Part shown: in pieces, positions 26,670 to 35,015 of the stretch
Layout of the letters: the number at the start of each line of letters is the position of its first letter
Position numbering within the stretch: position 1 is the first letter of the stretch
From: CAZJWR01 sp964549765
Lineage (GTDB): Bacteria > Zixibacteria > MSB-5A5 > GN15 > JAAZOE01
Reading direction: 5' to 3'
Assembly: GCA_964549765.1 (NCBI GenBank)
Contig: CAZJWR010000013.1
Coordinates: forward strand, 1-64,000
Length of the DNA: 64,000 nt
Notes under the pieces: generated by a model
Told to the model about the DNA's origin: nothing
Databases searched by the model: none
The model's input: only the letters and a program-made list of their open reading frames with translations
Made by a program: the position numbers and the translations under genes

Positions 26670-28010
26670 TTACCGTTTGGTGCCGTCCGATTTGCTGTTG
26701 TCCCGGCCGTTCTTGATCCATTCGACGGCGGCATCTACTACCGGGTCATGCCCGTTCAGAAGAGCTTCCCGGGTTATAGCGACCGGTTCATCGGGGGTCA
26801 CGCCATCCCCTTCAAGTGGTCGTCCGCTCTGTGAAACGTAATCGGCGAATACATATTGGAAACCGTCGCCGTTGGGCAGCTTCTCGATCATTGACGGCAA
26901 AGCCGCCCCGATGGTCCGCGTCCCGAAAATACGCGCCCGTCCCAAATCCTGCAGGCCGCCCGACAGAAATTCGGCGCTCGATCCGGACATCTCATCCACC
27001 AGAACCGCCACCGGCCCGGCGAAGGTCTTCGCGCGCGGGTTGACGATCAATTTCAATTCGGTATCGCGGGTCGACAGCGTTCCGAGATAGTAATTTTTTT
27101 CGTCTATCAGCCAGCCGCTCATGCCCATGGCGATGGCTCCGATTCCGCCGGGGTTGCCGCGCAAATCGATGATCAGGCCAGGGGCGGTCATGAACGATTT
27201 CATCGCCCGGTTGAAGGCGGACATCAGTGTGGTCGGGTCAAAAAAGCAGTTGAAGGCAAAATATCCTATCCCGGCATCGAGTGTGTCGACATCGATTGTC
27301 AGATAAAACGGCGGCAAATTGCCGAAAACGGCCTTCTTGCCGTCGGGCGCCGTCAATTCCAGCGTTTTGACTACCACTTGATCATCGCCGTCGGTAAAGG
27401 CAAGGGTTATCGAGTCGCCCACTGATCCGCTGAGTCTTCCGATCACGGCACGCGCCAGATAAAAATTCCTGCGGTTGTCGTTCTCGGCCTTTTCGGCGAT
27501 GGAACTCAACAACGGCTCCATTTCTTCATCGCCGACCGCGTCGATCCACCAACCCGGCTTTATGCCCGCGGCGTCCGCCGGAGATCCTGCGGCTACCCGC
27601 ACTACGATAGCCCGGCCGTCGGCGACACGCGCCCCGATGCCGCTTTCACCGCCGGCGTCGCCTTTCTTCGGCGGGCCATCGATGTTTTCATAGAGATCGG
27701 CGGGAATAATCCCGAAATGGCTCAGTCCCAAGCGACCTACCATGTCCCTGAGTACCTCCCGCACTTCATCCATGTCGGTTGCCGCCTCGACCTTCGGTTT
27801 CAGTTCGTCGCGGACGGCGGGCCAATCGATCCCGCCGAAAGTGGTGTCGAAATGTTTTTCGTAGATGGTCGTCCAGACATAGTCGAACGATTTCAGGTTC
27901 AGCTTCTTCTGTTCGGGCGTAAGTCCGCATCGCGCGGCCGACGCCGAAATCAGCAGAGCCGCGAGCAATCCGGCCAAGGCGAATACGGCGGCATAGTTCT
28001 GTCGGTGCAT
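26670..28010 (-). CDS. S41-family serine peptidase
   Basis: Exported peptidase, 446 aa. Signal peptide (AAVFALAGLLAALLISASA), an N-terminal helical domain, a PDZ-like region (VRVAAGSPADAAGIKPGWWI, ~140-220), then the C-terminal S41 core: GLIIDLRGNPGG, VAVLVDEMSGSSAEFLSGGL with the presumed nucleophile Ser in GSSAE, and DLGRARIFGTRTIGAALPS. CtpA-type enzymes carry their general-base Lys in a GKG at the last position; here it reads GAALPS, so this belongs to the non-CtpA subgroup or uses another base. The ATG at 28010 follows GGGAGG 4 bp upstream. It is followed closely by a lipoprotein gene. Confidence 0.85.
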   Translation of the reverse strand: MHRQNYAAVFALAGLLAALLISASAARCGLTPEQKKLNLKSFDYVWTTIYEKHFDTTFGGIDWPAVRDELKPKVEAATDMDEVREVLRDMVGRLGLSHFGIIPADLYENIDGPPKKGDAGGESGIGARVADGRAIVVRVAAGSPADAAGIKPGWWIDAVGDEEMEPLLSSIAEKAENDNRRNFYLARAVIGRLSGSVGDSITLAFTDGDDQVVVKTLELTAPDGKKAVFGNLPPFYLTIDVDTLDAGIGYFAFNCFFDPTTLMSAFNRAMKSFMTAPGLIIDLRGNPGGIGAIAMGMSGWLIDEKNYYLGTLSTRDTELKLIVNPRAKTFAGPVAVLVDEMSGSSAEFLSGGLQDLGRARIFGTRTIGAALPSMIEKLPNGDGFQYVFADYVSQSGRPLEGDGVTPDEPVAITREALLNGHDPVVDAAVEWIKNGRDNSKSDGTKR

Positions 28011-28106
28011 TTTTCCTCCCGTTTTCTTGAGACTACGGCGAAAGCCGACGGGTGTTGCGCGCTTCGGCAACTATTTCCGGAATATGCCGTACCGCCGGTG
28101 GAAAAG

Positions 28107-28143
28107 AAACAATAAAACGGATACCGCCGGGCGGCGATATCCG
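28107..28143 (-). terminator. Intrinsic terminator after the fasciclin gene
   Basis: On the minus strand CGGATATCGCCG pairs with CGGCGGTATCCG (one T-G pair) around a very short loop and is followed by TTTTATTGTTT. It lies about 50 bp past the fasciclin stop and before the S41 peptidase start, so it should separate the biosynthetic gene run from the peptidase pair. Confidence 0.6.
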
Positions 28144-28194
28144 TGTGCGAGTTCGGGGCTTTGATGTGCGGGTCGTCGTATGTCGCGACCGGTA

Positions 28195-28743
28195 TCAATC
28201 GCCGGGAGCGGGCAGGATAACGGAGTCGATTACCTGGATGACGCCGTTATAGCATTCGATATCGGGATCGATAATCGGGATGTCGTTGACCATGACCTGC
28301 TTGTCAACCTTGGTGATTGTCAGCATTTTGTTATTGATGGTTTCCACCGAATTGGCTTCGACCAGGTCGTCCGTCCATAATTCGTCGTCGATAATATGAC
28401 CCGAAATGATCTCTTTGAGGATCTTGCGATCGGCCATTATGCGATCCAACTCTTCGGCCGGAATCTTGTGGAAGGCGGAATCGGTCGGCGCAAATACGGT
28501 CAGAAGGCCGTCTTCGTCAAGCATTTCACCCAAACCGGCGGTTTCAATCGCTTCGACAAAGATCGAAAAGCGCTCATCGGCCGAGAGCGTTTCCATAATG
28601 GTTGACAGGAAATCTTCGCCCTCCTGAGCTTCGCTCGAATAATCATTATCCTGAACGTCCTGATCATCCTGAGCGTAGACCGTGCGGCTGGCGGCGAAAA
28701 CAAAGGCGACGACCAGCCACACCATCAGCAATGACTTTTTCAC
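28195..28743 (-). CDS. Fasciclin-domain secreted protein
   Basis: A 182-aa exported protein with signal peptide (LLMVWLVVAFVFAASRTVYA) and one fasciclin (FAS1) domain: FLSTIMETLSADERFSIFVE, the hallmark DGLLTVFAPTDSAFHKIP (H1 motif), ILKEIISGHIIDDEL and the terminal CYNGVIQVIDSVILP. FAS1 domains mediate adhesion or small-molecule binding at the cell surface. The acidic linker (QDDQDVQDNDYSSEAQEGED) after the signal is unusual. It follows the P-loop gene by 51 bp in the same direction and is closed by a terminator, so it may be the last gene of the operon headed by TetR, though its link to that pathway is unclear. Confidence 0.88.
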   Translation of the reverse strand: MKKSLLMVWLVVAFVFAASRTVYAQDDQDVQDNDYSSEAQEGEDFLSTIMETLSADERFSIFVEAIETAGLGEMLDEDGLLTVFAPTDSAFHKIPAEELDRIMADRKILKEIISGHIIDDELWTDDLVEANSVETINNKMLTITKVDKQVMVNDIPIIDPDIECYNGVIQVIDSVILPAPGD

Positions 28744-28794
28744 GTGACAACTCCTTCCAAATTCAACTTGGCCGGCAAAGCCGCCATCACCGCG

Positions 28795-29841
28795 TCAAAT
28801 CAATATCGACGCCAGTTGTTTCAGATCGCGATAAGCGCTATCGAATATCGGCAGGTCGGTATGTTCGCGCAATTCCCGCACTCCCAGCGGCGAACTGGAG
28901 CAGAAACCGGAGATGGCGTCGGGAACGAGGCCAAAGTCTTTCCGCAAAATATCCAATCCGCCGATGGCGCCGAAAGCGTCGCGGGCGTCAAAAATATGCC
29001 GGTGGATGCGCGACCGAACGTCGGTGCTGTGAAGCAGCATCGCCGTCTCGCGCTGAAGGATGCCGTCGGCGATCTCGACCACCCAGTACCGCCTCGGGCT
29101 GTTGGCGTACTTGAGGTCGAGGGTGTTGAAAATATGCAACAGCTCCTGTTCGCTCAGCATATAGGTGCTGGGATGCCCCAGGAACGTGAAATCGGCCACC
29201 GGCGAGGCGCCGTTGTCCTCCATCAGCAGAATATCCTTCAGGCTGGCCGTGCCGGTCACTTTGGATGCCCGCACGCCGTGTCCCATGGTGCTCAGGGCCC
29301 AGCAACAGGCGGCGGCCGTCAGGCTTTTACCGCAGTTCATCGACGTTCCGGTTATCAGAACGAGTTTCGACCGGTCGGGCTTTTTCACTTTGATCTTGGG
29401 GGTGACCCGGGGGTAATGCCGGGTGTTGAGCACCTTGCCGGACGAATCGCACACATATCCCCGGATTTTGATCTGCGTCGGCTCCTTGACCAGCGAGTTT
29501 CGGCAATTCGCCTGGCCGACGATGCCCGAACGGGCCAGCATATCGAGTTGGCGCGGCAATTCCCTCGGCACCAGCCCCTCGAAATAATCCGGCGCATAGC
29601 GGTTGCCCAGGACGAAGATGCCCCGGCTCCCCTCATGGATGGCATGAATGCGCCCCTCTTTATTCTCCAGCGAAACGTGCTGGATGACTCGCGCCACCGT
29701 GCCGTAAACGAGATCACCGACTTCCGGCGTCTTTTCTACCGAGGAATAGTAGCGGATCTGCGACGAATCGATCGTATACGCCGCGCTGGGCAGGATATAC
29801 CCCACTTTTATTCTATTCATTTGTGTTCGTGTTTCCAGCAT
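28795..29841 (-). CDS. P-loop NTPase, DUF1611/dethiobiotin-synthase-like
   Basis: A 348-aa cytosolic protein. Residues ~1-140 form a beta-rich N-terminal domain (VGYILPSAAYTIDSSQIRYY, EVGDLVYGTVARVI, GRIHAIHEGSRGIFVLGNRY). A P-loop domain follows, opening with LVLITGTSMNCGKSLTAAAC (Walker A GTSMNCGKS) and VRASKVTGTASLKDILLMED, the layout of MobB, dethiobiotin synthase and DUF1611 proteins that couple ATP to ligation or transfer. Substrate is unknown. The ATG at 29841 is favoured by GGGTGG upstream; a longer frame has no support. It lies in the leftward gene run after the zinc-ribbon gene and may supply the ATP-dependent step of the same pathway. Confidence 0.55.
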   Translation of the reverse strand: MLETRTQMNRIKVGYILPSAAYTIDSSQIRYYSSVEKTPEVGDLVYGTVARVIQHVSLENKEGRIHAIHEGSRGIFVLGNRYAPDYFEGLVPRELPRQLDMLARSGIVGQANCRNSLVKEPTQIKIRGYVCDSSGKVLNTRHYPRVTPKIKVKKPDRSKLVLITGTSMNCGKSLTAAACCWALSTMGHGVRASKVTGTASLKDILLMEDNGASPVADFTFLGHPSTYMLSEQELLHIFNTLDLKYANSPRRYWVVEIADGILQRETAMLLHSTDVRSRIHRHIFDARDAFGAIGGLDILRKDFGLVPDAISGFCSSSPLGVRELREHTDLPIFDSAYRDLKQLASILI

Positions 29842-29891
29842 TATGTCCACCCGTTCACGAGTCGAGGCGTGAATTGACCGAGGCGACGGCG

Positions 29892-30071
29892 CTACCGGTC
29901 GCGTTCCCGTTCCCGCTCCCGTTCGTGCTTCTCTCCTCCCAGACGAATTTCGAACACCTCGTCGCATTCTTCGCAATGAAGAATCTGGCGACCTTTGCTG
30001 CTATGCCCTTCCACCTGCAAGTTCTTGCTGCCGCAATTGGGGCACTCCCGTAACCCTTTGCGTTTGGACAT
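29892..30071 (-). CDS. Small zinc-ribbon protein
   Basis: A 59-aa protein with two CxxC knuckles, ECPNCGSKN and LHCEECDEVFEI, spaced as in rubredoxin-like zinc ribbons, so one structural zinc is expected. The C terminus is an alternating Arg/Glu run (HERERERERDR) coded by a short tandem-like stretch. The start is supported by GAGGAAAG just before the ATG at 30071. It fits between the decarboxylase (16 bp) and the P-loop gene (50 bp) in the same direction. Role unknown; such ribbons often serve as carrier or protein-contact modules. Confidence 0.7.
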   Translation of the reverse strand: MSKRKGLRECPNCGSKNLQVEGHSSKGRQILHCEECDEVFEIRLGGEKHERERERERDR

Positions 30072-30087
30072 CGGACTTTCCTCGTTG

Positions 30088-31464
30088 TTAAGTCTCTTGA
30101 CTGGTTTCATCTCCGCCGGAACCGTTCCGGCCGATGATATGTGTATTCCCATCATCCGCAACTGACAGTACGGCGACCGCCGGCAACGGTTTGATGAAAT
30201 TTTGCCGCAAGCTATAGGTATAGGCGCCTTGGGTCGGAATAAGCAGCACGTCGCCCGGCTCAAGCGCATCCCCGAAATACCCGTACCCCCAGACATCGTG
30301 CGGCGTGCATAGCGATCCCAAAATCAGGCAGGGACGCTCGGTCGTTCCCGGTCGACTGAGATTTATGACCGGGAAATAATCGGTCTCGAACCGTTCCCAG
30401 CCGATGGCATTGCCGCCGCCGTCGGTGATGGCCAGGTCGTCGGCCTTCTTATCGATCACGGTAAGCATAATATGCATGGCGTCGTTGCATATCCACCGGC
30501 CCGGCTCCAAATAGACGGCGCATTCGACGTGCGGGAAAATATGGGCGCGAAGCGCCCCCGACAGCCGACGGGCGAATCCCTCTATCGGCGTCGCAGAGAG
30601 GCAATAATGCTCCGGCGAATTTTCCGCGCCGGGTTCGATATCCTGCCGGAGTCGCCCTTCCGGCGTCCCGGCCGCCTGAAGCCATTCTCCCTGCGGCGGC
30701 CAATACCCCCCGCCGATGTCGATAAATCGGATTAGTGCCTTGTGATCGTCGGACAGTTTCGCTATGTGTTCGCCCAGTCGGGCGATAAACGCCTCTTGGT
30801 TGCCGGGATGCAGATTCCAACTGCTGTGGAATTGCAATCCGCGAAACGATACATGCCGGCAATTTTGCGCCCGTTCGATAAACTCGGCCAGTTGCGCCAG
30901 GGGAATGCCGAATTTGCGCCAGAGCCCGCGTTCATCCACCGTCAGCCGAACGCCCGCCCACATCCGCATACCGGTTTCTGCCGCAGCATGCTCCAGCCGT
31001 TCCAATTCGCCGAAGCTGTCGATCAGGACGGTGACATTGCTTGCATGATGCGCTGCGAGAGCGAGTTCGGCGGGAGTTTTCCCCGGCCCGCTGAAAATAA
31101 TTTCGCCGGCGTGGAGCGCAATCGCCTGCTTCAATTCCTCGCCGCTGGATACATCCAGCCCGAGGCCCTGGCCGATGAGAAATTCGGAGATGGCAGGATG
31201 GTTATTGCTTTTCATGGCATAGAAAAATTTGACGTTCTTCAGCCGATTCTGGAAGGTTGCCATGAATCGGCGGGCGCGATCGCGAAGCACGTTTTCATCG
31301 ATAATGTATAACGGCGACCCGTGCTGCCGGGCCAGATCGATATACGTATCCCGTTTGGCGATAAAGCCCGCCACGAACGAAGACAGCACTTCGCCGTCCA
31401 TTCGCGGCGTGTCGTGGGCAAGAATCCGTTCGGCCGTCCTTATGACGTTGGCGTCGTCGCCCAT
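30088..31464 (-). CDS. PLP fold-III decarboxylase (LysA/ornithine decarboxylase family)
   Basis: A 458-aa pyridoxal-phosphate enzyme of the alanine-racemase-fold decarboxylases. The PLP lysine is in FFYAMKSNNHPAISEFL. LDVSSGEELKQA, FSGPGKTPAELALAA and FRGLQFHSSW line the barrel, and FIDIGGGYWPPQGEW holds the phosphate-binding glycines. The C-terminal beta domain has LGSLCTPHDVWGYG with the partner Cys, and TQGAYTYSLRQNFI. It resembles diaminopimelate or biosynthetic ornithine/arginine decarboxylases, but the specificity helix is not one I can assign. The ATG at 31464 overlaps the ATP-grasp gene by 25 bp, so translation is likely coupled. With the SpeD-like gene it gives the operon two unrelated decarboxylases. 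Confidence 0.82.
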   Translation of the reverse strand: MGDDANVIRTAERILAHDTPRMDGEVLSSFVAGFIAKRDTYIDLARQHGSPLYIIDENVLRDRARRFMATFQNRLKNVKFFYAMKSNNHPAISEFLIGQGLGLDVSSGEELKQAIALHAGEIIFSGPGKTPAELALAAHHASNVTVLIDSFGELERLEHAAAETGMRMWAGVRLTVDERGLWRKFGIPLAQLAEFIERAQNCRHVSFRGLQFHSSWNLHPGNQEAFIARLGEHIAKLSDDHKALIRFIDIGGGYWPPQGEWLQAAGTPEGRLRQDIEPGAENSPEHYCLSATPIEGFARRLSGALRAHIFPHVECAVYLEPGRWICNDAMHIMLTVIDKKADDLAITDGGGNAIGWERFETDYFPVINLSRPGTTERPCLILGSLCTPHDVWGYGYFGDALEPGDVLLIPTQGAYTYSLRQNFIKPLPAVAVLSVADDGNTHIIGRNGSGGDETSQET

Positions 31465-32750
31465 AAAGGCGTCTCCAGGTCCAGAATCAATCCCGTGGCG
31501 ATCTCGGTGCATTCCGCCTCGATACTGTGCACCCGTGTCGGTTCGAAAATGACGCTTCCCAGCAACCGCGAATCGTAATCGTCGGGGGGAAGGATGATCT
31601 CATGTCCGGGGCTGCGCTTGATATCCACCCACCGGACGCGGGCGTCGGCCCGGATATTGCGGGCATCGATATTTCGTATAACGCCGTTTTGGGTCGCGAA
31701 CAGGCGTAACCCGACCAGACGTTTCCACCGTTCGACAGGAGGGACGAGCACCGGTATGTTCTCGGCAAAGTCCAGGTTGGCGCCGAGAATGTCGAAGCCG
31801 CTGCTGTGCAGCATCATCGGCGGCAGGCAGTCGCCGCCGGGGCGAGGTGTCATTTCCAGCAAATAGGCCTCATTGCGCCGCACGATAAAATCGACCATGG
31901 CGATGGTGCGGGTCAAGCCGACGGCGTGGGCGGCCTCGCGGAGCTGTTCGCGAAACGTTTCCAGGTCCAGTTCACCGGGCAGAATCGCGGGCATGATGTA
32001 GGCCATGATCGTGCCCAGCGGCTGCCCCGGAGCATGAATCTTGCGCGCGATGCGGATGATATCGAGGCGGTCGCCGTCGAGCAGAAAATCGCAGCTGAAT
32101 TCGCGTCCGGCGATGAGTTCCTCGGCGGCGAACACCTGACGCGGATCGACCCGGGCGCCGTTGTCCCCCGGAAGTGAATACATGCGGATGTTAGGATGAT
32201 CGGCCAGCCCGGTCGCGATGAGATGATACGCTCGCATCAGGTCGATCTTGTCGTCGCACTGAAAAACCAATTCACTGCCGCTCCCGGTCAGCGGTTTGAG
32301 CACGAGAGGACGGTCGACTTTCTCGTAAAATGTCATCAAATCGGGCAGGCCGGTGACCAGTTGTGTTCGCGGGCAGGGGATGTCGCGTTCCTGCCAGAGC
32401 TGCTTGGACGCCACTTTGCTCCGGCAATTGCGCACCGCCTTGGCCGACGGGAAGGGCAAACCGACCTGCTCGGCGATATAAGACGCCAGAAGCAGCGATT
32501 CGCAGTCGAAGCAAGCTACACCGGACGGTTGTATATCGAATTGTCGGCAATGATTCCGAAGCGCCGATATCACCACGGCGAAATCATCAAGCTCGCAGAG
32601 CAGTTCGGAGGCCGGGCCGGGAGATTTATCGGCCCATCGGTCCCGTTCTTTGGGATCGGTGACAAACAACAGGCGGTCGGGAAAGCGCGTCGCCAGCAGG
32701 TCGATATAGTCGCCGGTGGTTCCGACGACGATGACGCGAAGCTCAGGCAT
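31440..32750 (-). CDS. ATP-grasp ligase
   Basis: A 436-aa protein of the ATP-grasp superfamily, which joins a carboxylate to an amine or other nucleophile through an acyl phosphate. An N-terminal Rossmann-like region (LRVIVVGTTGDYIDLLATRF) leads to the grasp core: RPLVLKPLTGSGSELVFQCD (ATP-binding Lys loop), AAEELIAGREFSCDFLLDG, and AMVDFIVRRNEAYLLEMTPR with the metal-binding Glu and GGDCLPP. The C-terminal extension (from ~330) is unassigned. GAGGAG precedes the ATG. It overlaps both neighbours (GNAT by 8 bp, decarboxylase by 25 bp), the tightest coupling in this operon. The likely job is to form an amide with an amine made by one of the decarboxylases; this is inference. Confidence 0.8.
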   Translation of the reverse strand: MPELRVIVVGTTGDYIDLLATRFPDRLLFVTDPKERDRWADKSPGPASELLCELDDFAVVISALRNHCRQFDIQPSGVACFDCESLLLASYIAEQVGLPFPSAKAVRNCRSKVASKQLWQERDIPCPRTQLVTGLPDLMTFYEKVDRPLVLKPLTGSGSELVFQCDDKIDLMRAYHLIATGLADHPNIRMYSLPGDNGARVDPRQVFAAEELIAGREFSCDFLLDGDRLDIIRIARKIHAPGQPLGTIMAYIMPAILPGELDLETFREQLREAAHAVGLTRTIAMVDFIVRRNEAYLLEMTPRPGGDCLPPMMLHSSGFDILGANLDFAENIPVLVPPVERWKRLVGLRLFATQNGVIRNIDARNIRADARVRWVDIKRSPGHEIILPPDDYDSRLLGSVIFEPTRVHSIEAECTEIATGLILDLETPLWATTPTS

Positions 32751-33750
32751 TGACTCCTCGTACCACGACAGCCGGATCGGGCATCGCCGACGTACGCATA
32801 ACCGACGGGCGAGCCGGTTCCGCCACCGGCGGAGTCAGGTTGCTCAGGACATAGAGCGGCCGCGGCGAAAGATGGAACATCGTTTTCCACGAAAAATTAC
32901 CGCAGAGAAAATCGACCCGGTCCATCCGATCTTCGCAGGCGCGGCGCATATGGTGCAGGTTGATCACTTTTGCGATGCCCGGAAAACGGCCGTTGGTGCC
33001 GCCGGCCAACAGCGTGTATTCGCCGTTATAGACGCACCCCAGGTCGACCGCCGCCGGATCGCCGTCGATTTCTATCGCCGTCATCCGGAACCAGCCCCGG
33101 TCGATCAGCAAATGCATAAGATCCCGGAAACTTTCCGTAAAACGGTCGTCGGTGAAATACGAATCCTCACCGTACCGTTCCCGGTTCAAGCGGATCATCA
33201 GGTCGAAATCGGCCGGATCGTCGAACCGATACCGGATGCCGTTTCCCTCGATGGCGGCCACTTCCTTCCTGATCCGCTTGGCCGACTTGTGGGAAAACGA
33301 CTGGAAGTAGTTCTCCATATCGTAATCAAACTGCGGCGGCATGAACAGGTAGCCGATTTCATCGACCGTTTCCTCTCGAGCCGACGCTGCCGTCGCGGGT
33401 AGGAGGTAGCGAAGATGGAAGCGACCCGTGCGGCCCCGGAGCGAAGCCAGCATGGCGTCGAGAATCGCGGGATCATCGGCGATGACGCGATTTTGTTCCA
33501 GCCAGGTCTTGCCGTCCCAGACTTCGCCGGGGAAATAACCGTAAAGGCGTTTTTCCGGTATTCGGCTGAGAGGCAGGAAACCGCTGATGCGCCCGCCGGT
33601 TTCGGCCACGATGAAGTGGACCGGTCGATTATATCGACTTTGGAAACACATTCGTACATCCCAGAGATCGCTGATATGGTCTCCGGGCATAGTTCGCTCC
33701 CAGACCCGTCCGCCCTCCTCCAAGTCGGTGATCACCCGTATGGACGTCAT
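32743..33750 (-). CDS. GNAT acyltransferase, BioF2/FemAB-like
   Basis: A 335-aa two-lobed acyltransferase of the BioF2-like (CelD/FemAB-related) GNAT group. The N lobe has RPVHFIVAETGGRISGFLPL. The C lobe opens QSFSHKSAKRIRKEVAAIE (the SxxxRxxxRK pattern typical of this group), then DPADFDLMIRLNRERYGEDS, MTAIEIDGDPAAVDLGCVYN and YTLLAGGTNGRFPGIAKVIN. Such enzymes transfer acyl or aminoacyl groups to amines or peptidoglycan-like acceptors. The ATG at 33750 begins the homology and lies 3 bp after the SpeD-like stop. The 3' end overlaps the ATP-grasp gene by 8 bp. Acceptor and donor are unknown. Confidence 0.75.
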   Translation of the reverse strand: MTSIRVITDLEEGGRVWERTMPGDHISDLWDVRMCFQSRYNRPVHFIVAETGGRISGFLPLSRIPEKRLYGYFPGEVWDGKTWLEQNRVIADDPAILDAMLASLRGRTGRFHLRYLLPATAASAREETVDEIGYLFMPPQFDYDMENYFQSFSHKSAKRIRKEVAAIEGNGIRYRFDDPADFDLMIRLNRERYGEDSYFTDDRFTESFRDLMHLLIDRGWFRMTAIEIDGDPAAVDLGCVYNGEYTLLAGGTNGRFPGIAKVINLHHMRRACEDRMDRVDFLCGNFSWKTMFHLSPRPLYVLSNLTPPVAEPARPSVMRTSAMPDPAVVVRGVNA

Positions 33751-33752
33751 CG

Positions 33753-34166
33753 CTAATACCTGAAGTTGACGTTGGTGATGCATCGTCGGCCGCCGAAAAA
33801 TTCCTGCGCGAATTTTTCGACCACAGCCGGGTCGTACGGCTTGCAACTGAACACGTCCAGGTAGACGGTGTTGGTCAGGTTGGCAAAATGGGCCGATATC
33901 AACGACGTCTCGATCAGTTGTATCATCGAAAATCCGGCCACCTTCTCATCCTCGCCGAAATGGACGACAGTGGTTTCGCCGAATCGTTTCATCTCGATCA
34001 AGTCGCAGAGCTTGGCGACAAAATCGCGGATCTTATCCGCATTCCGGATGGTTTCCGGATCGCAGTCATAGATGTCGAAACTCGACGCAATGCCCCAGAC
34101 ACGTTCATCTTTCGCCCGCTGGACGATGTTGTGTGTTCTTGTCTGCATCTGCGTTTGCATGTGCAT
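33753..34166 (-). CDS. SpeD-like pyruvoyl-dependent decarboxylase
   Basis: A 137-aa homolog of prokaryotic S-adenosylmethionine decarboxylase. These enzymes self-cleave at a Glu-Ser bond to create a pyruvoyl group. The layout is preserved: SFDIYDCDPE at the start, then ETSLISAHF with Ser88 as candidate cleavage residue, His93 five residues later and Cys108 twenty later (YLDVFSC), the same spacing as Ser63/His68/Cys83 of the Thermotoga enzyme. The usual ESHISIHT is altered to ETSLISAH, so substrate may differ; some SpeD homologs are known to decarboxylate ornithine or arginine instead of AdoMet. No spermidine synthase gene is near. GAGG lies 4 bp before the ATG. It is the first enzyme gene after tetR. 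Confidence 0.7.
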   Translation of the reverse strand: MHMQTQMQTRTHNIVQRAKDERVWGIASSFDIYDCDPETIRNADKIRDFVAKLCDLIEMKRFGETTVVHFGEDEKVAGFSMIQLIETSLISAHFANLTNTVYLDVFSCKPYDPAVVEKFAQEFFGGRRCITNVNFRY

Positions 34167-34260
34167 GTTTCCTCACCGTTAGAGGTCCCCGGCAGATCGC
34201 TGCCGGCCGCCGGTCGGCCGAATCGTCCGCGAAGGCGTCATCGGCTCCGGTCTCTCCTCG

Positions 34261-34929
34261 CTACCACCGAACCGGAGCATCCCCGCTCGGGATAGCCTCC
34301 TTGATGAAACGGGTCAGCCCTGCGACCAGGGCCCGGCGGACCGGGCGGAGCGTTTCATCGAGGTGGTCGTCCTCGGTCGCGATGACCGAGAAGGAATAAT
34401 ATCCGGAAACAAACCCGGCCACCGCGCAAGCAATGCGGGTGAGCGTGTTCCGGTCGAGATGGTATTGAATAACGGAATCCAATAAATCCGCGATATGTTC
34501 GAGATAGTCCATGAATGGTGTGCCGATACCGTCGTACCCCTCCTTGAGCATCAGGTCGGAACGACCCTGGAAGTACAGGACGTAATCCTCCCACCGCTTG
34601 CTGAAAAACCCCAAATGCGCCTGAATCAGCAAATCCAGGACGTTCTCCAGATCAGCGGCGTCCTTGCACTTGGCGTCGATCTCGGCCCGCAACTCATCGA
34701 GCGTGCTCTTCATTAACTCGTTGACGAGATTATTCTTATTTTTGAAATGGTAGTAGAACGTCCCCTTGCCGACGTCGGCCCGATTGGTGATATCGTCAAT
34801 CGTCGTCAGATCCATGCCCTTCTCAGCAAACACCTGACGGGCGGCGTCGACGAGAGCCTGGCGGGTTGCCTCCGTACGCACTTCGCCCCGGGTTTTCTTC
34901 CGTTTCGGCTTTCGTTTCTCTACCATCAT
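34261..34929 (-). CDS. TetR-family transcriptional regulator
   Basis: A 222-aa repressor-type regulator. After a basic leader (KRKPKRKKTRGEVR) the DNA-binding domain is plain: RQALVDAARQVFAEKGMDLT, TIDDITNRADVGKGTFYYHF (helix-turn-helix, ending in the family's GTFYYHF) and KNKNNLVNELM. The ligand domain (90-215) shows no diagnostic motif. It is preceded by five operator-like units spaced 18 bp that cover its promoter, so autoregulation is expected. The SpeD-like gene starts 94 bp downstream in the same direction and is probably co-transcribed, making this the local regulator of the SpeD-GNAT-ATP-grasp-decarboxylase run. Confidence 0.9.
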   Translation of the reverse strand: MMVEKRKPKRKKTRGEVRTEATRQALVDAARQVFAEKGMDLTTIDDITNRADVGKGTFYYHFKNKNNLVNELMKSTLDELRAEIDAKCKDAADLENVLDLLIQAHLGFFSKRWEDYVLYFQGRSDLMLKEGYDGIGTPFMDYLEHIADLLDSVIQYHLDRNTLTRIACAVAGFVSGYYSFSVIATEDDHLDETLRPVRRALVAGLTRFIKEAIPSGDAPVRW

Positions 34930-34931
34930 TT

Positions 34932-35015
34932 CACCCTTCGGTCATTTCTGACCATATGGTCTAATTCGACTATTTGGTCAAGTGTGACTATAACACCATT
35001 TTCGACCAAAAAGTC
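34932..35015 (-). promoter_or_regulatory. Five-unit operator ladder (18-bp period) upstream of tetR
   Basis: Dyad-like 12-mers related to GACYATWTGGTC begin at 34950 (GACCATATGGTC, perfect palindrome), 34968 (GACTATTTGGTC), 34986 (GACTATAACACC, right half decayed) and 35004 (GACCAAAAAGTC). A weaker one lies at 34932 (CACCCTTCGGTC). Successive starts are exactly 18 bp apart, so the sites lie nearly on one face of the helix. They cover the promoter and ribosome site of tetR. TetR-family operators are commonly such palindromes; binding by this TetR is inference. Confidence 0.65.

Noticed and set aside
31440..34929. Lysine or spermidine biosynthesis operon
   Set aside because: The PLP enzyme is LysA-like and the first enzyme is SpeD-like, but no other lysine-pathway gene and no spermidine synthase are present, and ATP-grasp and GNAT genes are translationally coupled to them. 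A dedicated conjugate pathway fits better.
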